Positions 34,876-47,060 of a stretch of DNA of 64,000 bases are shown one piece after another. Position 1 is the first letter of the stretch, and each line of letters starts with the position of its first letter. The notes below the pieces were generated by a model, which had not been told where the DNA came from, did no database searches, and saw nothing but the letters and a program-made list of their open reading frames with translations. Source of the DNA: Eurosta solidaginis (Eukaryota > Arthropoda > Insecta > Diptera > Tephritidae); assembly GCF_040869045.1 (NCBI RefSeq), contig NC_090319.1, positions 229,517,832 to 229,581,831 on the forward strand, written 5' to 3'. Position numbers and translations under genes: made by a program.

Positions 34876-35590
34876 TTAATTTATTTTTAAAATCGAAATT
34901 AGTTTTTTCGTACGTTTGTCTTCTGTTTCTGTCTTGTTAATTGTATAAACATTATAATTTGAAAGTTTTTCTGTCCGAATACTTTTTCTCTTCACATACT
35001 TTATATCATCCGTGGTATTTATGACTTTAATTATTGGGTTACTGGAATTAACAATGCACCTAGCTGTGAAAACACCTTTTTCAATTTCCTGCGAGTCCAC
35101 GAAAAGTGGAATATTTCAAAGTCTGAATATTTCACATCTTGGCGGAATGATACAACTGTCGCTTTCTGTTCCGTGCAGGATTGGTATCGCGACTTTTTCA
35201 TTACCTACCCAAAAGGAAATACTATTTATTTCATAATTAATAATGCATTTGTTAATTTTCAGAAAATCTTTACCCAGTATGCCATCGGATGGAATATTAA
35301 AGTCTTCATTTACTACATGTAAAGTATGTTTAATATAAAAGTTTGAAAAATTTATATTTGCTGTAATTTTACCTAAAGTGGAAACTTAATTGGAAGTGAC
35401 ACCGGTAATGTTAACAATGGCGTTTTTTTAATGTTTATTTAATGAAATATTACTGTCTAAACATGATATATTTATTAATGAAATGTCCGCTTGGGTGTCT
35501 ACTAGGAAAGAACACAATTTTTGTGACTCGTTAAGTTGTAATTCTATGAAATCTGAGTAATTTAAATTTAAACAATAGATGGCTATTGGT
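34876..35590 (-). pseudogene. element F protease and linker
   Basis: The minus strand carries the retropepsin region with D-T-Q-A-D-I-S at 35499-35488, as in element E, followed by the linker IEKGVFTARCIV that also occurs in D, G and J in related form. The frame is broken (stop near 34876), so Gag-Pol cannot be read through. The Gln in place of the usual Gly of the triad is shared by both copies and may be a family feature. Confidence 0.65.
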
Positions 35591-35603
35591 GAGAGAAGTT
35601 CGC

Positions 35604-36851
35604 TTATTCGCTTAATTCGTCCTCCCTCAGTGTTCGCTCCTGAGGGGCACTGGCGTTTAAAGCGCGAACGTTTGCGTTTCTACCTCTACCGTTGGATGAT
35701 CTAGAATTGTTACCTCTATTGTTACCGCTGTTTGTCTTTGAATTGGAATTTGGACGTATATTATTATTGTTGTTATTTTGGTATCTATTTCTGTTATCAT
35801 AGCGATATCTCTGATTATTGTTACCGTTATAGTTACTATTATATGAAAATGAACTATTATTTCTATAACCAGTATAGCCGCGGTTTGGGTAAAAACCTCG
35901 ATAACTACCACGTGAATTTCTGAATGTGTCGTTACCACGTGATCGAAAAGCTAAAACCTGACGTTCAGTTACTTCGTTGTTTTGTTCTACAATTAATTTT
36001 GCTACTACGTCTTTCGGATCTGTAAATGCCGTTGAGGCTAAAATGGTTTTTACTAAATTTGATTTTGCGTTTAATCGACACACGTTAACAGTTTGTTCGA
36101 CTGCCATTTCGTGAGCTTTTGCTTGAGTGATCCCTTCAATAATAAGAGACCGCTCAAGAGAGTCAGCTAAATCTTCAACTTTTTTCGCAAAATCTGTATA
36201 ATTATTGTTATTAACGTGCAACGCTGCAATTTTCCCTGCTACAACTTTCGAGTTGTCCGGTTTGATCCTACTACGTAGAGCTGTTTTAATTTCGTTAACT
36301 GAATTTACTTGTCTTGGTATTGCTTCACGGGCTTTGCCCTCTAATTTTGATTTTAAGAACGCTATAAAAGTATCATTTAAATCTGCAGTAGCGAATTGTT
36401 CAAGTAATGCGATTTTATCTATAAAAGAATCAAGTGCTAGGGGGTCACCACTATAGTTTTCTCTGATAGAATTAGCACATGTGTTAATGAAAATTTTCTT
36501 TTCCTCAAGTGTTGCCATGATTTGATCGTTAAAATCTGGAGCTGAATTAGCAGAAGGTGAGGCCAAGTTTGTACTATTTGGATCGTTAAGATCTGATTTT
36601 GAAGTAAAAGAAGTTGAAACTAGTTTTGCGCTATTTGAATCGTTAGGATTTGAATCTAAATTAGAAGTTGAATTTTTAATGGAAGAATTTTCGAATCCTG
36701 GAAAATCTGTTGATAAAGAAAATCTATTTTCCTGGTTTGTGACTGCTTCTGTCGAGGATGAAGCTAAACTTTCGTAGCTTGATGCTGAATTATCGGAATG
36801 GGATTCTGAGTCTGAATTTTTTTGCACTTGCTTACCACTTCTAAGGTACAT
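35604..36851 (-). CDS. gag: element F gag, 415 aa
   Basis: Intact frame. The N-terminal ~110 residues are Ser/Asp/Asn-rich with repeats around NDSNSAKL and NDPNSTNL. The capsid-like helical region is about residues 115-290. The C-terminus is Gly/Arg/Asn/Tyr-rich (residues ~295-395) and likely binds RNA in place of zinc knuckles. The start MYLRSGKQVQ is shared with E. Confidence 0.85.
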   Translation of the reverse strand: MYLRSGKQVQKNSDSESHSDNSASSYESLASSSTEAVTNQENRFSLSTDFPGFENSSIKNSTSNLDSNPNDSNSAKLVSTSFTSKSDLNDPNSTNLASPSANSAPDFNDQIMATLEEKKIFINTCANSIRENYSGDPLALDSFIDKIALLEQFATADLNDTFIAFLKSKLEGKAREAIPRQVNSVNEIKTALRSRIKPDNSKVVAGKIAALHVNNNNYTDFAKKVEDLADSLERSLIIEGITQAKAHEMAVEQTVNVCRLNAKSNLVKTILASTAFTDPKDVVAKLIVEQNNEVTERQVLAFRSRGNDTFRNSRGSYRGFYPNRGYTGYRNNSSFSYNSNYNGNNNQRYRYDNRNRYQNNNNNNIRPNSNSKTNSGNNRGNNSRSSNGRGRNANVRALNASAPQERTLREDELSE

Positions 36852-38161
36852 ATGTAGTTGTCAAAATAGCACCAATAATTCAGTTCAAACTATGAAATTA
36901 ATGAAGTACTTATTTGAATGTCTGAAAATTTTTTGCACTTGAAATGTTGAGAAAAAGAAAAAGGAAATTTTGTATAAGAGAACTGATTTGCACGTGAATA
37001 GTCACTAAGGAGTATTTAACTATTTATTGGAAGAATTAATTAAAACTGCAGTAAACTTGTATGAAAAAATCTATCAAAGGTAATTGATTTTAAAATGGCT
37101 CAAAAGTATGTGTATTAATTGGTAAAATTTTCAAATGTATTCACGGACGCACCGCTTTATTCACAAAAATCTCAATTTGGTTTTTCACGGAACGACCGCA
37201 TGTATTAAAAATTGAATTGGTTTTTCACGGAACCACCGCATGTAATAAAAAAATTAATTGGTTTTTTTTTTCGAAAACCACCGTATGTATCAAAAAAATT
37301 AATTGGTTTTTTCGAAAACCACCGTATGTATCAAAAATTAATTGGTTTTTTTCGAAAACCACCGTAATATCAAAAATCCAAGATTTATATTATATGCTAA
37401 TGCAACAAGTATATTATATGAAAAGCGAATGCATTGCATTTAATGGGAATTAAATGTTTTATATACGTACATATATGTCTAAAGAAAAAACTGTAAGCAA
37501 AAGAATTTTAAATACATACATATATATATTTTTAATTGTCGCTACTGCTATAAGATGGTTGCCGCTGATGTCATCAATATTACTGCTGCCGGAGTTGTTC
37601 CTGCCGCCGATGTTGTTGCTTTACGTGTTAAAGTTGGTGGTGGTGGAAAATTACGTGTGTGTATGTATATGCTTGGTGCCGTTATGCGTGGCGTGGTGCG
37701 AGTGCCGTTATGTACAAGCCCGTTGGTTTTTCAGAATTTGTTAAATTTTGAGTAATTTTATTGAATTTTTATTTAAGAAAATATGTCGTAATTTGTTAAA
37801 TTTTAATTAGAAAGAAATATGTCGTAATTTTTTAGATTTTAATTTAGAAAGTTGTGTTGTAAGTTTGTTAAATTTTAATGTAGGAAATTATATCGTAGTT
37901 TAGTAGAAATTTATTTAGAAAATTGTACTTTTATTGAATTTTATTTAGAAAATTATTAAATTTGTTTTAGGAATCGTAGATTTAGAAATTTTTATTAAAT
38001 TTATTTATTTTATTGATTTTATTAAATTTTATGTAGAACACCACGCACTTTACTTCACACACCAGTAAACAAAATTTTCCACTCACCGCTGCTAATTTTG
38101 AAAGACGTCCGGTTCGTTGCGATGCCAATATTAAAAAAAGAAAGACCGGGTCCTGTCACGT
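36852..38161 (-). other. element F leader
   Basis: Noncoding leader containing the ~40-bp tandem repeats (37140-37385), AT-rich sequence, a GCC/GTT trinucleotide-rich stretch (37555-37650) and TTAAATTTTA-type repeats (37740-38035). No gene seen. Confidence 0.6.
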
Positions 38162-40620
38162 TGTGAGATAACCCAACAGGTTATCTCCTTGCTGCTTACC
38201 CAAAATATCCACCTGGGACGGCGCCGCCTCCAAATCGTCGCTGTGTTATACCACTCAGCCAATTTTCCGGTTATTTCAACAATTACCTCCTCAAAGGTAT
38301 CGAAATGAGAATTCTCAATAGAAACATGGTCACACGGCGATCACGATAAAAATTTCCGACTTCCAAAAACAATTAAACACAAACTTTTTCTTTGTACAAG
38401 TCCGTCCGGCTTGAGTGAAAATTTATTGTGTATATTCATTTTCTGTCAGTGACGTGAGCCGCAGCTGCATTTGACATTCGCGTTGCCAATTGCCCGCGGC
38501 TGTCAAATGCAACTAAAGCTGCATGCACATAGCTTATATTATTTTAAACGGATGTGAAGGTTAGTTTATCTTTACACTCTGCCTGCTAATATACGACTCA
38601 TTACAAATTTGGAAATATTCTTACGAAAAATAAAATCCTATCTTATCGAGTTTTCACATAATGATAACAAAAATTTGCTGGACCCTTTTACTTAACTTGT
38701 CCCTGAATAAAAATTTTTAATTGCTTTTTAAGTGCCATGTAACCCCAGATATAAGATTTAGTAATTTATGTAGTTATAGCATTCAACACTATTATATCAT
38801 ATTTTACAGAATGCTTCACCTTTTTTCTTATATTTAAATCTCAGTGATGTTCACTTAAGTTGCTATGTTACGATGGAAGAAAAAATGAATAAACCATAAC
38901 CATATATGTCCAAGCGCATGTACATATATATGTTATGATGACACCATAAAATCTTCCTGAACTTTGTTAGGGGCCTAGCACTGAACTGGTTTTGATATAC
39001 ACCATTATGCATATATGTCCGAGCGCATGTACATATATATTTTATGATGACACCATAAAATCTTCCTGAACTTTGTTAGGGGCCTAGCACTGAACTGGTT
39101 TTGATATACACCATTATGCATATATGTCCGAGCGCATGCACATATATATTTTATGATGACACCATAAAATCTTCCTGAACTTTGTCAGGGGTCTGGCACT
39201 GAACTGGTTTTGATATACACCATTATGCATATATCTCCGAGCGCATGTACATATATGTTTTATGACGACACCATAAAATCTTGCTGAACTTTGTCAGGAT
39301 CTGGCACTGAACCGGTTTTGATATACACCATTATTTATATATGTCCAAGCGCATGTACATATATATTTTATGATGACACCATAACATCTTCCTGAACTTT
39401 GTCAGGGGTCTGGCACTGAACTGGTTTTGATATACACCATTATGCATATATGTCCAAGCGCATGTACATATATATTTTATAATGACACCATGAAATCTTC
39501 CTGAACTTTGTCAGGGGTCTGGCACTGAAACGGTTTTGATATACACCATTTTGCATATATGTCCAAGCGCATGTACATATATATGTTATGATGACACCAT
39601 AAAATCTTCCTGAACTCTGTCAGGGGCCTAACACTGAACTGGGTTTGATATACACCTTTATGCATATATGTCCGAGCGCATGTACATATATGTTTTATGA
39701 TGACACCATAAAATCTTGCTGAACTTTTTCAGGGTCAGGCACTGAACCGGTTTTGATATACACCATTATGTATATACATATGTCCAAGCGCATGTACATA
39801 TATATTTTATGATGACACCATCAAATCTTGCTGAACTTTGTCAGGGGTCTGGCATTGAACTGGTTTTGATATACACCATTCTGCACATACGTCCAAGCGC
39901 ATGTACATATATGTTTTATGATGACACCATAAAATCTTCCTGAACTTTGTCAAGGGTCTGGCACTGAACCGGGTTTGATATACACCATTCTGCACATATG
40001 TCCAAGTGCATGTACATATATATGTTATGATGACACCATAAAATCTTCCTGAACTTTGTTAGGGGCCTAGCACTGAACTGGTTTTGATATACACCATTAT
40101 GCATATATGTCCGGGCGCATGTACATATATGTTTTATGATGACATCATAAAATCTTCCTGAAATTTGTCAGGAGTCTGGCATTGAACTGGTTTTGATATA
40201 CACCATTATGCATATATGCTCAAGCGCATGTACATATATGTTTTATGATGACACCATAAAATCTTGCTGAACTTTGTCAGGGTCTGGCACTGAACCGGTT
40301 TAGATATACACCATTATGCATATACGTCCAAGCCATGTACATATATATTTTATGATGACACCATAACATCTTCCTGAACTTTGTCAGGGGTCTGGCACTG
40401 AACTGGTTTTGTTATATACCATTATGCATATACGTCCAAGCGCATGTACATATATGTTTTATGATGACACCATAAAATCTTCCTGAACTTTGTCAGGGAC
40501 TTAGCACTTCACTTGTTTTGGTGTACACCATTATGCATATATGTCCCAGCGCATGTACATATATATTTTAGGCTGACATCTTTCTGAACTTTATCAGACA
40601 CAACACTTTACTTGTTATTC
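38162..40620 (-). repeat. 5' LTR of element F
   Basis: The LTR end is near 38162 (TGTGAG on the plus strand). It includes a unique segment (38395-38890) and about 16 minisatellite units (38893-40620), the last two strongly degenerate. The LTR start is not clear: it may lie between 40620 and 41150. Confidence 0.75.
38893..40620. repeat. ~108-bp minisatellite array, ~16 units, in the right F LTR
   Basis: Same unit and same order of variants for units 1-10 as the left array, then about six further units. The last two units (about 40490-40620) decay towards unrelated sequence. Confidence 0.92.
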
Positions 40621-41151
40621 ATCATAATATATAGATGCATCAGGGCAGTTGCATCTCTATATTATGTTGAAACCATAATATATTAATTTTAGATAATAAT
40701 ATACACTTTTTTGGAATGCTTACTAAATCTTGTAACGATGAAAATGGCAGTTGTTATGAAAAAGGGTCGTCTCCAACTTTCGTTCCACTTTTGTATTTTC
40801 CAAAGCACCTATTTCAGTTATTTGTTTGTTTTTTTGCAATTTAATTGCATATAATTGAAACTGTTCCGCAAAAGTACATAAATCACGCTTAAATTTTTGA
40901 AAATTTCCAATAACAATGGCACGTCAAATATTTTTTCTTTTTTATTTCTCTTTTTTTGGGATTTTCATACGCAAGACACTCATGTTGTTTCATTCGCACT
41001 CATTCTATTTATGGGACATTTTTTCCACCCCGAAAAATATCCCAAACACTCGAATTATTTGACACCGAAATGTTTGATGGTGTTCGAATTTCAGGGAAAG
41101 TGGTTAAAAGTGGGTAGTCATGTAAAAGGTTTGAAATAAAATAGACTGCGT
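40621..41151. other. unassigned AT-rich interval between elements F and G
   Basis: It may hold the start of the F LTR. An 80-codon frame at 40897-41139 has a hydrophobic stretch but no recognised domain. I see no gene I can support. Confidence 0.4.
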
Positions 41152-41562
41152 TGTGAGTGATCAAAGCTCAATGCTTAATTGCTCTTTTATTCAAATGTTG
41201 TCAGCTTATTTATACAAAATTATTCTAACATATTCTTACATACATATTTACATTTAAGCATACATACTTACATACATATTTACCTTAAGCATACATACCT
41301 ACATACAACTTGATACAAAATATGTACCTACACACCTGTGTTGAGTTGTGACTTCTGTGGGAAATGCAACGTTCGCAAATTTGCTTGAATGCAAATTTGT
41401 TTGGTTGTGTGTTGTACACACACCTGTATTAAATCGTGTGAATGGCTATGTCAGCAAGAATTGAAAATGCTTTTTTATTTGTTGATGAACATTTAGACTA
41501 TTTTTGTTACAGGGTAGCTGATTTAAATATTTGACCTTAAATTGTTGGCTGTTTACACTACA
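41152..41562 (-). repeat. 3' LTR of element G/J
   Basis: On the minus strand it runs TGTAGTGTAAAC (from 41562) to CACTCACA (41152), about 411 bp, with an AATAAA-like signal near 41192. It is immediately preceded by the polypurine tract AAAAAAGGGAGA (41574-41563). The partner LTR is outside the window. Confidence 0.7.
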
Positions 41563-41574
41563 TCTCCCTTTTTT
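41563..41574 (-). promoter_or_regulatory. polypurine tract of element G/J
   Basis: AAAAAAGGGAGA directly adjoins the TGTAG start of the 3' LTR, as expected for the plus-strand DNA primer. Confidence 0.7.
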
Positions 41575-41654
41575 AGAATGCTTATGCATTTGGAGAATGC
41601 ATGAGCATTCTAGTATAAATTAATTCTATATTTTGTATTTTATGTTTGTAGGAC

Positions 41655-42900
41655 TTATTCTATTAACTTAAGTCTATTTTTGTGAATTATTATTTTCTTA
41701 TTATTTATGATATTTCTATTCTCTATATTACTGGGAAATTTTTGCTTAACCTCATTTCCTATTCTAGATGGATTTAAAGTGTCATTATTTTTACTATCGA
41801 TATTTTCTACTTTATATGGAATTAGAGTAAAATTATTGTTTCTGTCGATCTTTTCTACTCCAAAGGGCCCTTTATATCTATTATCTAACTTATGTCCCGA
41901 TTCATTTTTTACTAACACTACATCTCCTATATTTATTTCCTTATAGTGAATATTTTTATCATAACTAATCTTTTGTTTTTCTTTAGCCTGTTTTACTAAT
42001 TTATATGCTCTATCTTGCGCTATTTGTAACCTATACTTAATTTCTTTGTCGTAAGCCTCATAATTGTATAATGGGCTTACTGTGTTTTCTCTTAAAAGTT
42101 CGTAAGTCTGGGGTTTTTTGGTAAATACTAATTCGTATGGACAATAATTATGAACCCTACGGTTGGGGTAGTATTGTAACAATACGCAAAATATTTAAGA
42201 TATTCATCCCAATCATTTTTGCCAATGGATATGTAGGAACGTACGTATTCATTGAATGTTCTATGACTACGTTCAACTGTGCCTAAAGTTTGATGGTGCT
42301 AAGGTGTTGACGTTTTATGGTTTATTTTTAGAAGTTTGCATAATTCTTCAAATAAGCTATTTTTATATTCGCTTCCCACATCTGTTATAATTGTCTTCAT
42401 GCAACCATAAACTAGGATACAATTTTCGAATATCGCTTTGGCTATTGTTTTTGCGTGTTTGCTGGGTATTGGTATTGCAACTAAATACTTAGTTAAGTCA
42501 CATACTATAGTAACTGCATATTCATTTCCATTTTCCGACCTGGGAAGAGGGCCTATCGTATCTATTTGTACTGTGTCGAACGCTTTTGTGGGCGTTTCGG
42601 TTATAATCATGTGTTCTTTCAAGTTTTTTATTATTTTATTTTTATTGAAATGAGTGCATTTTTTGATATATTTTCTGATGTCGTTTTTCATTTCTTTCCA
42701 ATAGTATTTTTGTTTTATTTTATTTGTCATGCGATTTATTCCTGGGTGGCCACCAAAACTAGGATCGTCATGAAATTTGTGAAGAATTTCTTTAATTTTT
42801 TCATTATTTGTCACGTGCATATCTTCTGAGTTAATGCTATAATTAGATTTTTGAGAACTTTGGTACCAATTTCTTTAAATGTGTCGACCCGGGCATAATT
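41655..42900 (-). pseudogene. element G integrase
   Basis: Two frames (42820-42299, 42182-41655) form one integrase. The zinc-binding region keeps both His (HKFHDDPSFGGH) but the second Cys of the CxxC pair is Phe (CTHFNKNK). The catalytic core has D in QIDTIGPLP and D in ITDVGSEY. A stop at 42299 replaces the Tyr before HHQTLGTVER, where the catalytic Glu lies. The C-terminal frame has KPQTYELL and GDVVLVKNES, typical of the GPY module. Confidence 0.82.
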
Positions 42901-43088
42901 ATCTTTAAACAATTTGTCTCCTAAGGACAACTGAATTTTTCTAATTCCTAAATTGCCGGCTTCTTTTATAAGCCTGGCAAAGAATTGACCTAAATCAATC
43001 TTCGCCTCAACAATTAGATTTTTTATATTAATGTCGCTACAAATTTTCTTTCCTTTTTTGAAAAATTTTTCGGAGGATCGAAAACGAG

Positions 43089-45005
43089 CTAGATTAGTCT
43101 ATTTACTTCACATTTATTTAGCGCTTCAAATATTATTGGGTTCTCTTTGTGACTTTTTATTTCTTCATTTTTACTACTGGAATCTTTATTTTTATAATTT
43201 TTCTTAGTTTCTGAGCTAGTCGTAACTTTTAATATTTTACACGCTTCTACCGATATTTGTTTTAGGTCTTTAATATCTATGCGTGATAATGCGTCAGCTA
43301 CATAATTTTCTTTACCTGCGATATACTCCACCTCCAAATCATATTCTTCCAGATCTAATCTGATTCGAGTTTATTTTGATGACGGATTTTTCATCAGAAA
43401 TAGGAGTATTAGGGGTCTGTGGTCTGTTTTGACCAAAAATTTTCTACCGTAAACGTATGGTCTAAAATATGTTATGGCCCAATGAATGGCTGCTAATTCT
43501 TTCTCAATTGTTGCTTTATTAAGTTCTCCTTTAGTAAATGATCTTGATGCATAGGCAATTGGTAATTGTTTTCCTTCATACTCTTGGCTTAATACTGCTC
43601 CGCAAGCATATCCACTTGCGTTAGTTGTTATACAAAATTGTTTATTGAAATCGGGATATTGTAGGATATTAGGGCTTATTAACGCAGCTTTCAAATAGTC
43701 AAAGTATTTTTGGCAATCCTCTGTCCAGTCGAAAACTACATTTTTCTTGCAAAGTCTTGTTATTATTCTAGAATATTCTGCAAAATTTGGGATAAATCTT
43801 CTGTAATAATTGCAAAATGCGACGAATCTTTTCGCCTCATCCGCATTTTTAGGTGTTGGGAAATTTTTAACAATTTCGAAAATTTTGGGGTCTGGCAAAA
43901 TTACTTTGCTTGTGCATTTATGACCAAGGTAAGTTACTTCTTGGTTGAAAATTAAACATTTATCCGGATGTAATTTTAAATTATATTTTCTACAAGTTGC
44001 GAAAACATCTCGTAAAGTTTTAATCATATGATTTTCGGAGCATCCTAATACGACTAAATCGTCCATATATAGGAATGCTTGTGAAAGTTTTAAGCCTGCA
44101 AATGCCAATGTCATCATTCTTTGGAACGAGTTCGGTGCTACTTTAAGGCCATACGGTAGTCTTTTAAAACGATAAGTACCATTATCCGCTGTAAAGGATG
44201 TGATATCTCTTGACTCTTCGCTGAGTTCAATCTGGTGAAATCCAGACATTAAATCTAAGCATGAAAAATATTTATCTCTTCCTAATTGATCTAGTATGTC
44301 ATCAATTCTTGGTAAAGGGAATTTATCTGCGGTTAATTTTTTATTTCCTGTCTGTAATCTACAACCATTCTCCATCTTTTTCCTTGGTTATTCGGTAGCG
44401 ATTTTTCGATACTAATAAAATTGGACTATTGAATTCTGAAATTGATGGTTCTATTATGCCATTTTAACTAATTTGTTTACTTGTTTATTAATTTCACTCT
44501 TATGAGCTTCTGGTATTCTATAATTTTTTACGTAGACTGGGTTATTGTCTTTCATATGAAGTTTTTGTTTGTAAAAATTATTAGCAGTAATTGGTTCTGT
44601 TTCCACTGAAAAAATTTCAATGAATTCTGCACATAATGCATTAAGTGATTTATTTGCAAATTTTGGAAAATTTTTATTTAATCTTTCTAATTTTTCCTTA
44701 TTGTTGGCCTCATTTTCGAGTTTTTTTTTTTCAATTATTGTATAATCATTCAAGTTTTCTGTACGTATATTAAAATCTTGCAGTGTTGCATTTTTATTTG
44801 TTTTATTTATAATTCTAACAAATGTTTGTTGTGAATTTGCTAGTGTGTTTGCAATAAAAATACCTTCAGACAATTCTTGTTGTGGGATTAATAAATCTGA
44901 ATTTTTATTTTCTATGTGAATTTGTCGAACTACTCCTGATATTGCGGGAATTGAAATACAATAGTTGATTACGTGTGATTCGGGACGATGGGGATTCGCT
45001 CGCAC
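43089..45005 (-). pseudogene. element G protease end, RT and RNase H
   Basis: The linker to RT lies at about 44960-44580 (EGIFIANTL, LNALCAEFIEIF). A frameshift near 44455 disrupts RT block 1. RT (44375-43400) has FPLPRIDDILDQLG, YFSCLDLMSGFHQIEL, LPYGL and catalytic YMDD (about 44075), then NYYRRFIPNF, and RNase H to about 43255 (VADALSRI). A TAA at 43371-43373 interrupts RNase H. The upstream half of this element is J at 62861-63899; ATG 45005 falls in the inserted LTR of K and is accidental. Confidence 0.85.
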
Positions 45006-45433
45006 GTAACACCAAAAAAGAAATGTAAAAGAAAACGAACTAGTTAGTGGCTTATTGAAAACAACACTTTCACTAATCTAATTAACAACAAACTTTCTTT
45101 ATTCAATAATTCAAAAGTAAGTGGAAAAATTAAATTGCAAAGTATTTTGGAAATCAACTAACTAAATGGTATGGAATTTATGTAAAACAATACGGAATGC
45201 TTACTTTCGGTTTGGTTGCTGGAGCTCACTTGCGGATGTTCAAAAAAGAAGTGAAGTGAAAAGAAAAAGAAAGAGTCCATGGCACCCGCCGATTACTAAC
45301 TTTCGTCGAGTTTTCCCCTACTCAATTAGTTCTCGGCTGTGCAAGGACAGTTACCGGTAATAGTTAAGTATACGGGCCGCATTAGGGTGAACTAAAAGTG
45401 ATTTTAAAAATATTTAGGCTGGTGGCCTAAACA
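44966..45433 (-). repeat. 3' LTR of element K
   Basis: 468 bp; on the plus strand TGATTACGTG...GGCCTAAACA. It differs from the other LTR at only about four positions, which implies recent insertion. Confidence 0.9.
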
Positions 45434-45702
45434 TGCCGGCCCCCTTGCGGCGAGCAAGCTGAGAACAAACAACCAGTCCGAATTGGGCGTACAGGATATG
45501 AAATAAAGTAGGTGAAGTACGTTGTTCTCCATCGCCTTGTGGTGATGGCTCCCATTTCTCGATAAATGCTGTGGATGAGAGAAAAAATGGTTAATACATA
45601 AATACGTGGTTCTATTTGGTTCAATGCACCTTATTAGATTAAAATGTGGATTTGGAGGTATCTGTAGATATGTTGTAGAGATAAATGTATTCTGGGATTG
45701 GC

Positions 45703-47060
45703 TTATTGTTGGTAGGCCCCCGATATGACCAGGCCAAAGATGGTGGCCTGAGCGATTAGCCCGTTAATCGTGGATGGTGGCGTGCAGCTGATCATAAGAC
45801 TAGCATAAACATCAGCGCCGAGTGTAAGTCGCACTGGTGCGGCGCGGTAAAAATCGGGGTCTGCCAACCGCATAAACTGGAAAGGCGTTGCGATTGTGGA
45901 GTCTACGCTAGCGATCGGGTTGAGACGGTTATGGCGTGTTATTACTGTAGCTTGGGTGATTACCCTCCCTGCTACCCCATACTTCCCGCGCAATATGAGT
46001 GTACATCTCGTTGGTGACATGGAATCCATGCGCTCCACATGGAGTTCGTTCGCCAGATTGGCATCAATCACGGTGTTTGGGGAGCAGGGATCGATGAGTG
46101 CGCGTACCAGATGAAGGCGTCCTCCGGACTCGATGCGAACGACGGCCGTGGGTGCGATCGCGATAAACGATCTTATTATCGATGGTGTAGCTGTGGTTGC
46201 TATAACTCGACCAGTCCTAAAACGGTTGGACACTTCTTTTCGGCGGACAAGTGCTCGCCCGCGGTCTTCTTCTCGGGATTCATACGGGACCGTTCTACCC
46301 GATGTGCGCCGCGATGAGCGGAAAGGACGCGTTTCCGCGTCACCACGTCTCACATGAGTAGAAGGGGGGAGGGGGGGGGGGTGGTGGTCGGAAAGGACGT
46401 GTTTCAGAGCCACCGACGTGTGATTTCTGCTTGCTCCCAGTTGGTCGTACAGCTTCGGTTTCTAATTGCCTTTGTTGTTCGTGCCGTAATAGCGGTCGGA
46501 AAGGACGTGTTTCAGAGCCGCTCTGTTGTTTAGGAAGGGTAGCTAATGCCGCTAATATTGCTTCTTCTTCTTCTTCGGCATCCTGGTCATCCATTTGTTG
46601 CGCCCAAGACTTGGTTCTTTCGGTGAGGGCCAGGGATAAGGCCCCGTCCGAGCTTTCTCCGTCATCGAGAAGGTCGCTTGTGGTTTGCCTCCATTCCTTG
46701 GTTTCGTCCAGGTGAAGGGTAGTATGATGATGCTCGTTGCATCGATAGCACTTGTCCTTACTTGTGCATACCTCGTGACTGTGGAAAGGGGACAAACAGT
46801 TGATGCAATAGTTATGTTTGCGAACCGCTTGCCACCTCTCTTCAGCGGACATCCTGCGGTATTGTGCGCAGAATCGTACGCCGTGATTTGCGGCGCAAAG
46901 GCGGCATGGTACGGAGAAATTTCTGGAACGCTCCTCTGTCTTGACGCGAGTTGCCGTGAAACGAGTTATTCTAAAAACATAATCGAGCGTTATTACATTG
47001 ATTTCGTCTACATGGATGGCTAGTGGGTTTATGTATGAGGATGTTTTTTAATATTTGCTA
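45703..47060 (-). pseudogene. BEL-like gag zinc-knuckle plus protease-like frame without RT
   Basis: The first frame is open from about 47060 to 46340. It has a first Cys/His cluster (CRLCAANHGVRFC at about 46895), then CINCLSPFH...C and CYRCNEHHHTTLHL, the double knuckle style of BEL gags. An acidic linker and the repeated peptide SETRPFR follow. The second frame (46413-45703) continues with another ETRPFR and a DUF1758-like retropepsin region ending LGADVYASL...ATIFGLVISG, but the catalytic D-S-G is D-P-C. The frames meet at a 12-nt C run (minus strand; plus 46372-46382 region), so a real or assembly frameshift separates them. No RT follows: the LTR is only ~270 bp away. No start codon is obvious upstream. 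Confidence 0.65.

Larger units (their letters stand above)
31700..40620 (-). mobile_element. Gypsy element F (mdg1/412-like), integrase-deleted
   Basis: On the minus strand the order is 5' LTR (about 40620 to 38162), leader with ~40-bp repeats, gag (36851-35604), protease (about 35590-34876), RT-RNase H (34756-33506), then directly the truncated 3' LTR. One deletion removed integrase plus the first six or so satellite units and the start of the 3' LTR. The PBS region reads ACGTGACAGGACCC, a changed form of the E primer site without the leading TGG. Confidence 0.82.

Noticed and set aside
38893..40620. Regular repeat array resembling a CRISPR
   Set aside because: Whole units are homologous with no unique spacers, and the context is a eukaryotic LTR element.
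44976..45005. ATG at 45005 as start of a 183-aa protein
   Set aside because: The first residues are encoded by the K LTR; the rest is the interior of the G protease-RT linker.
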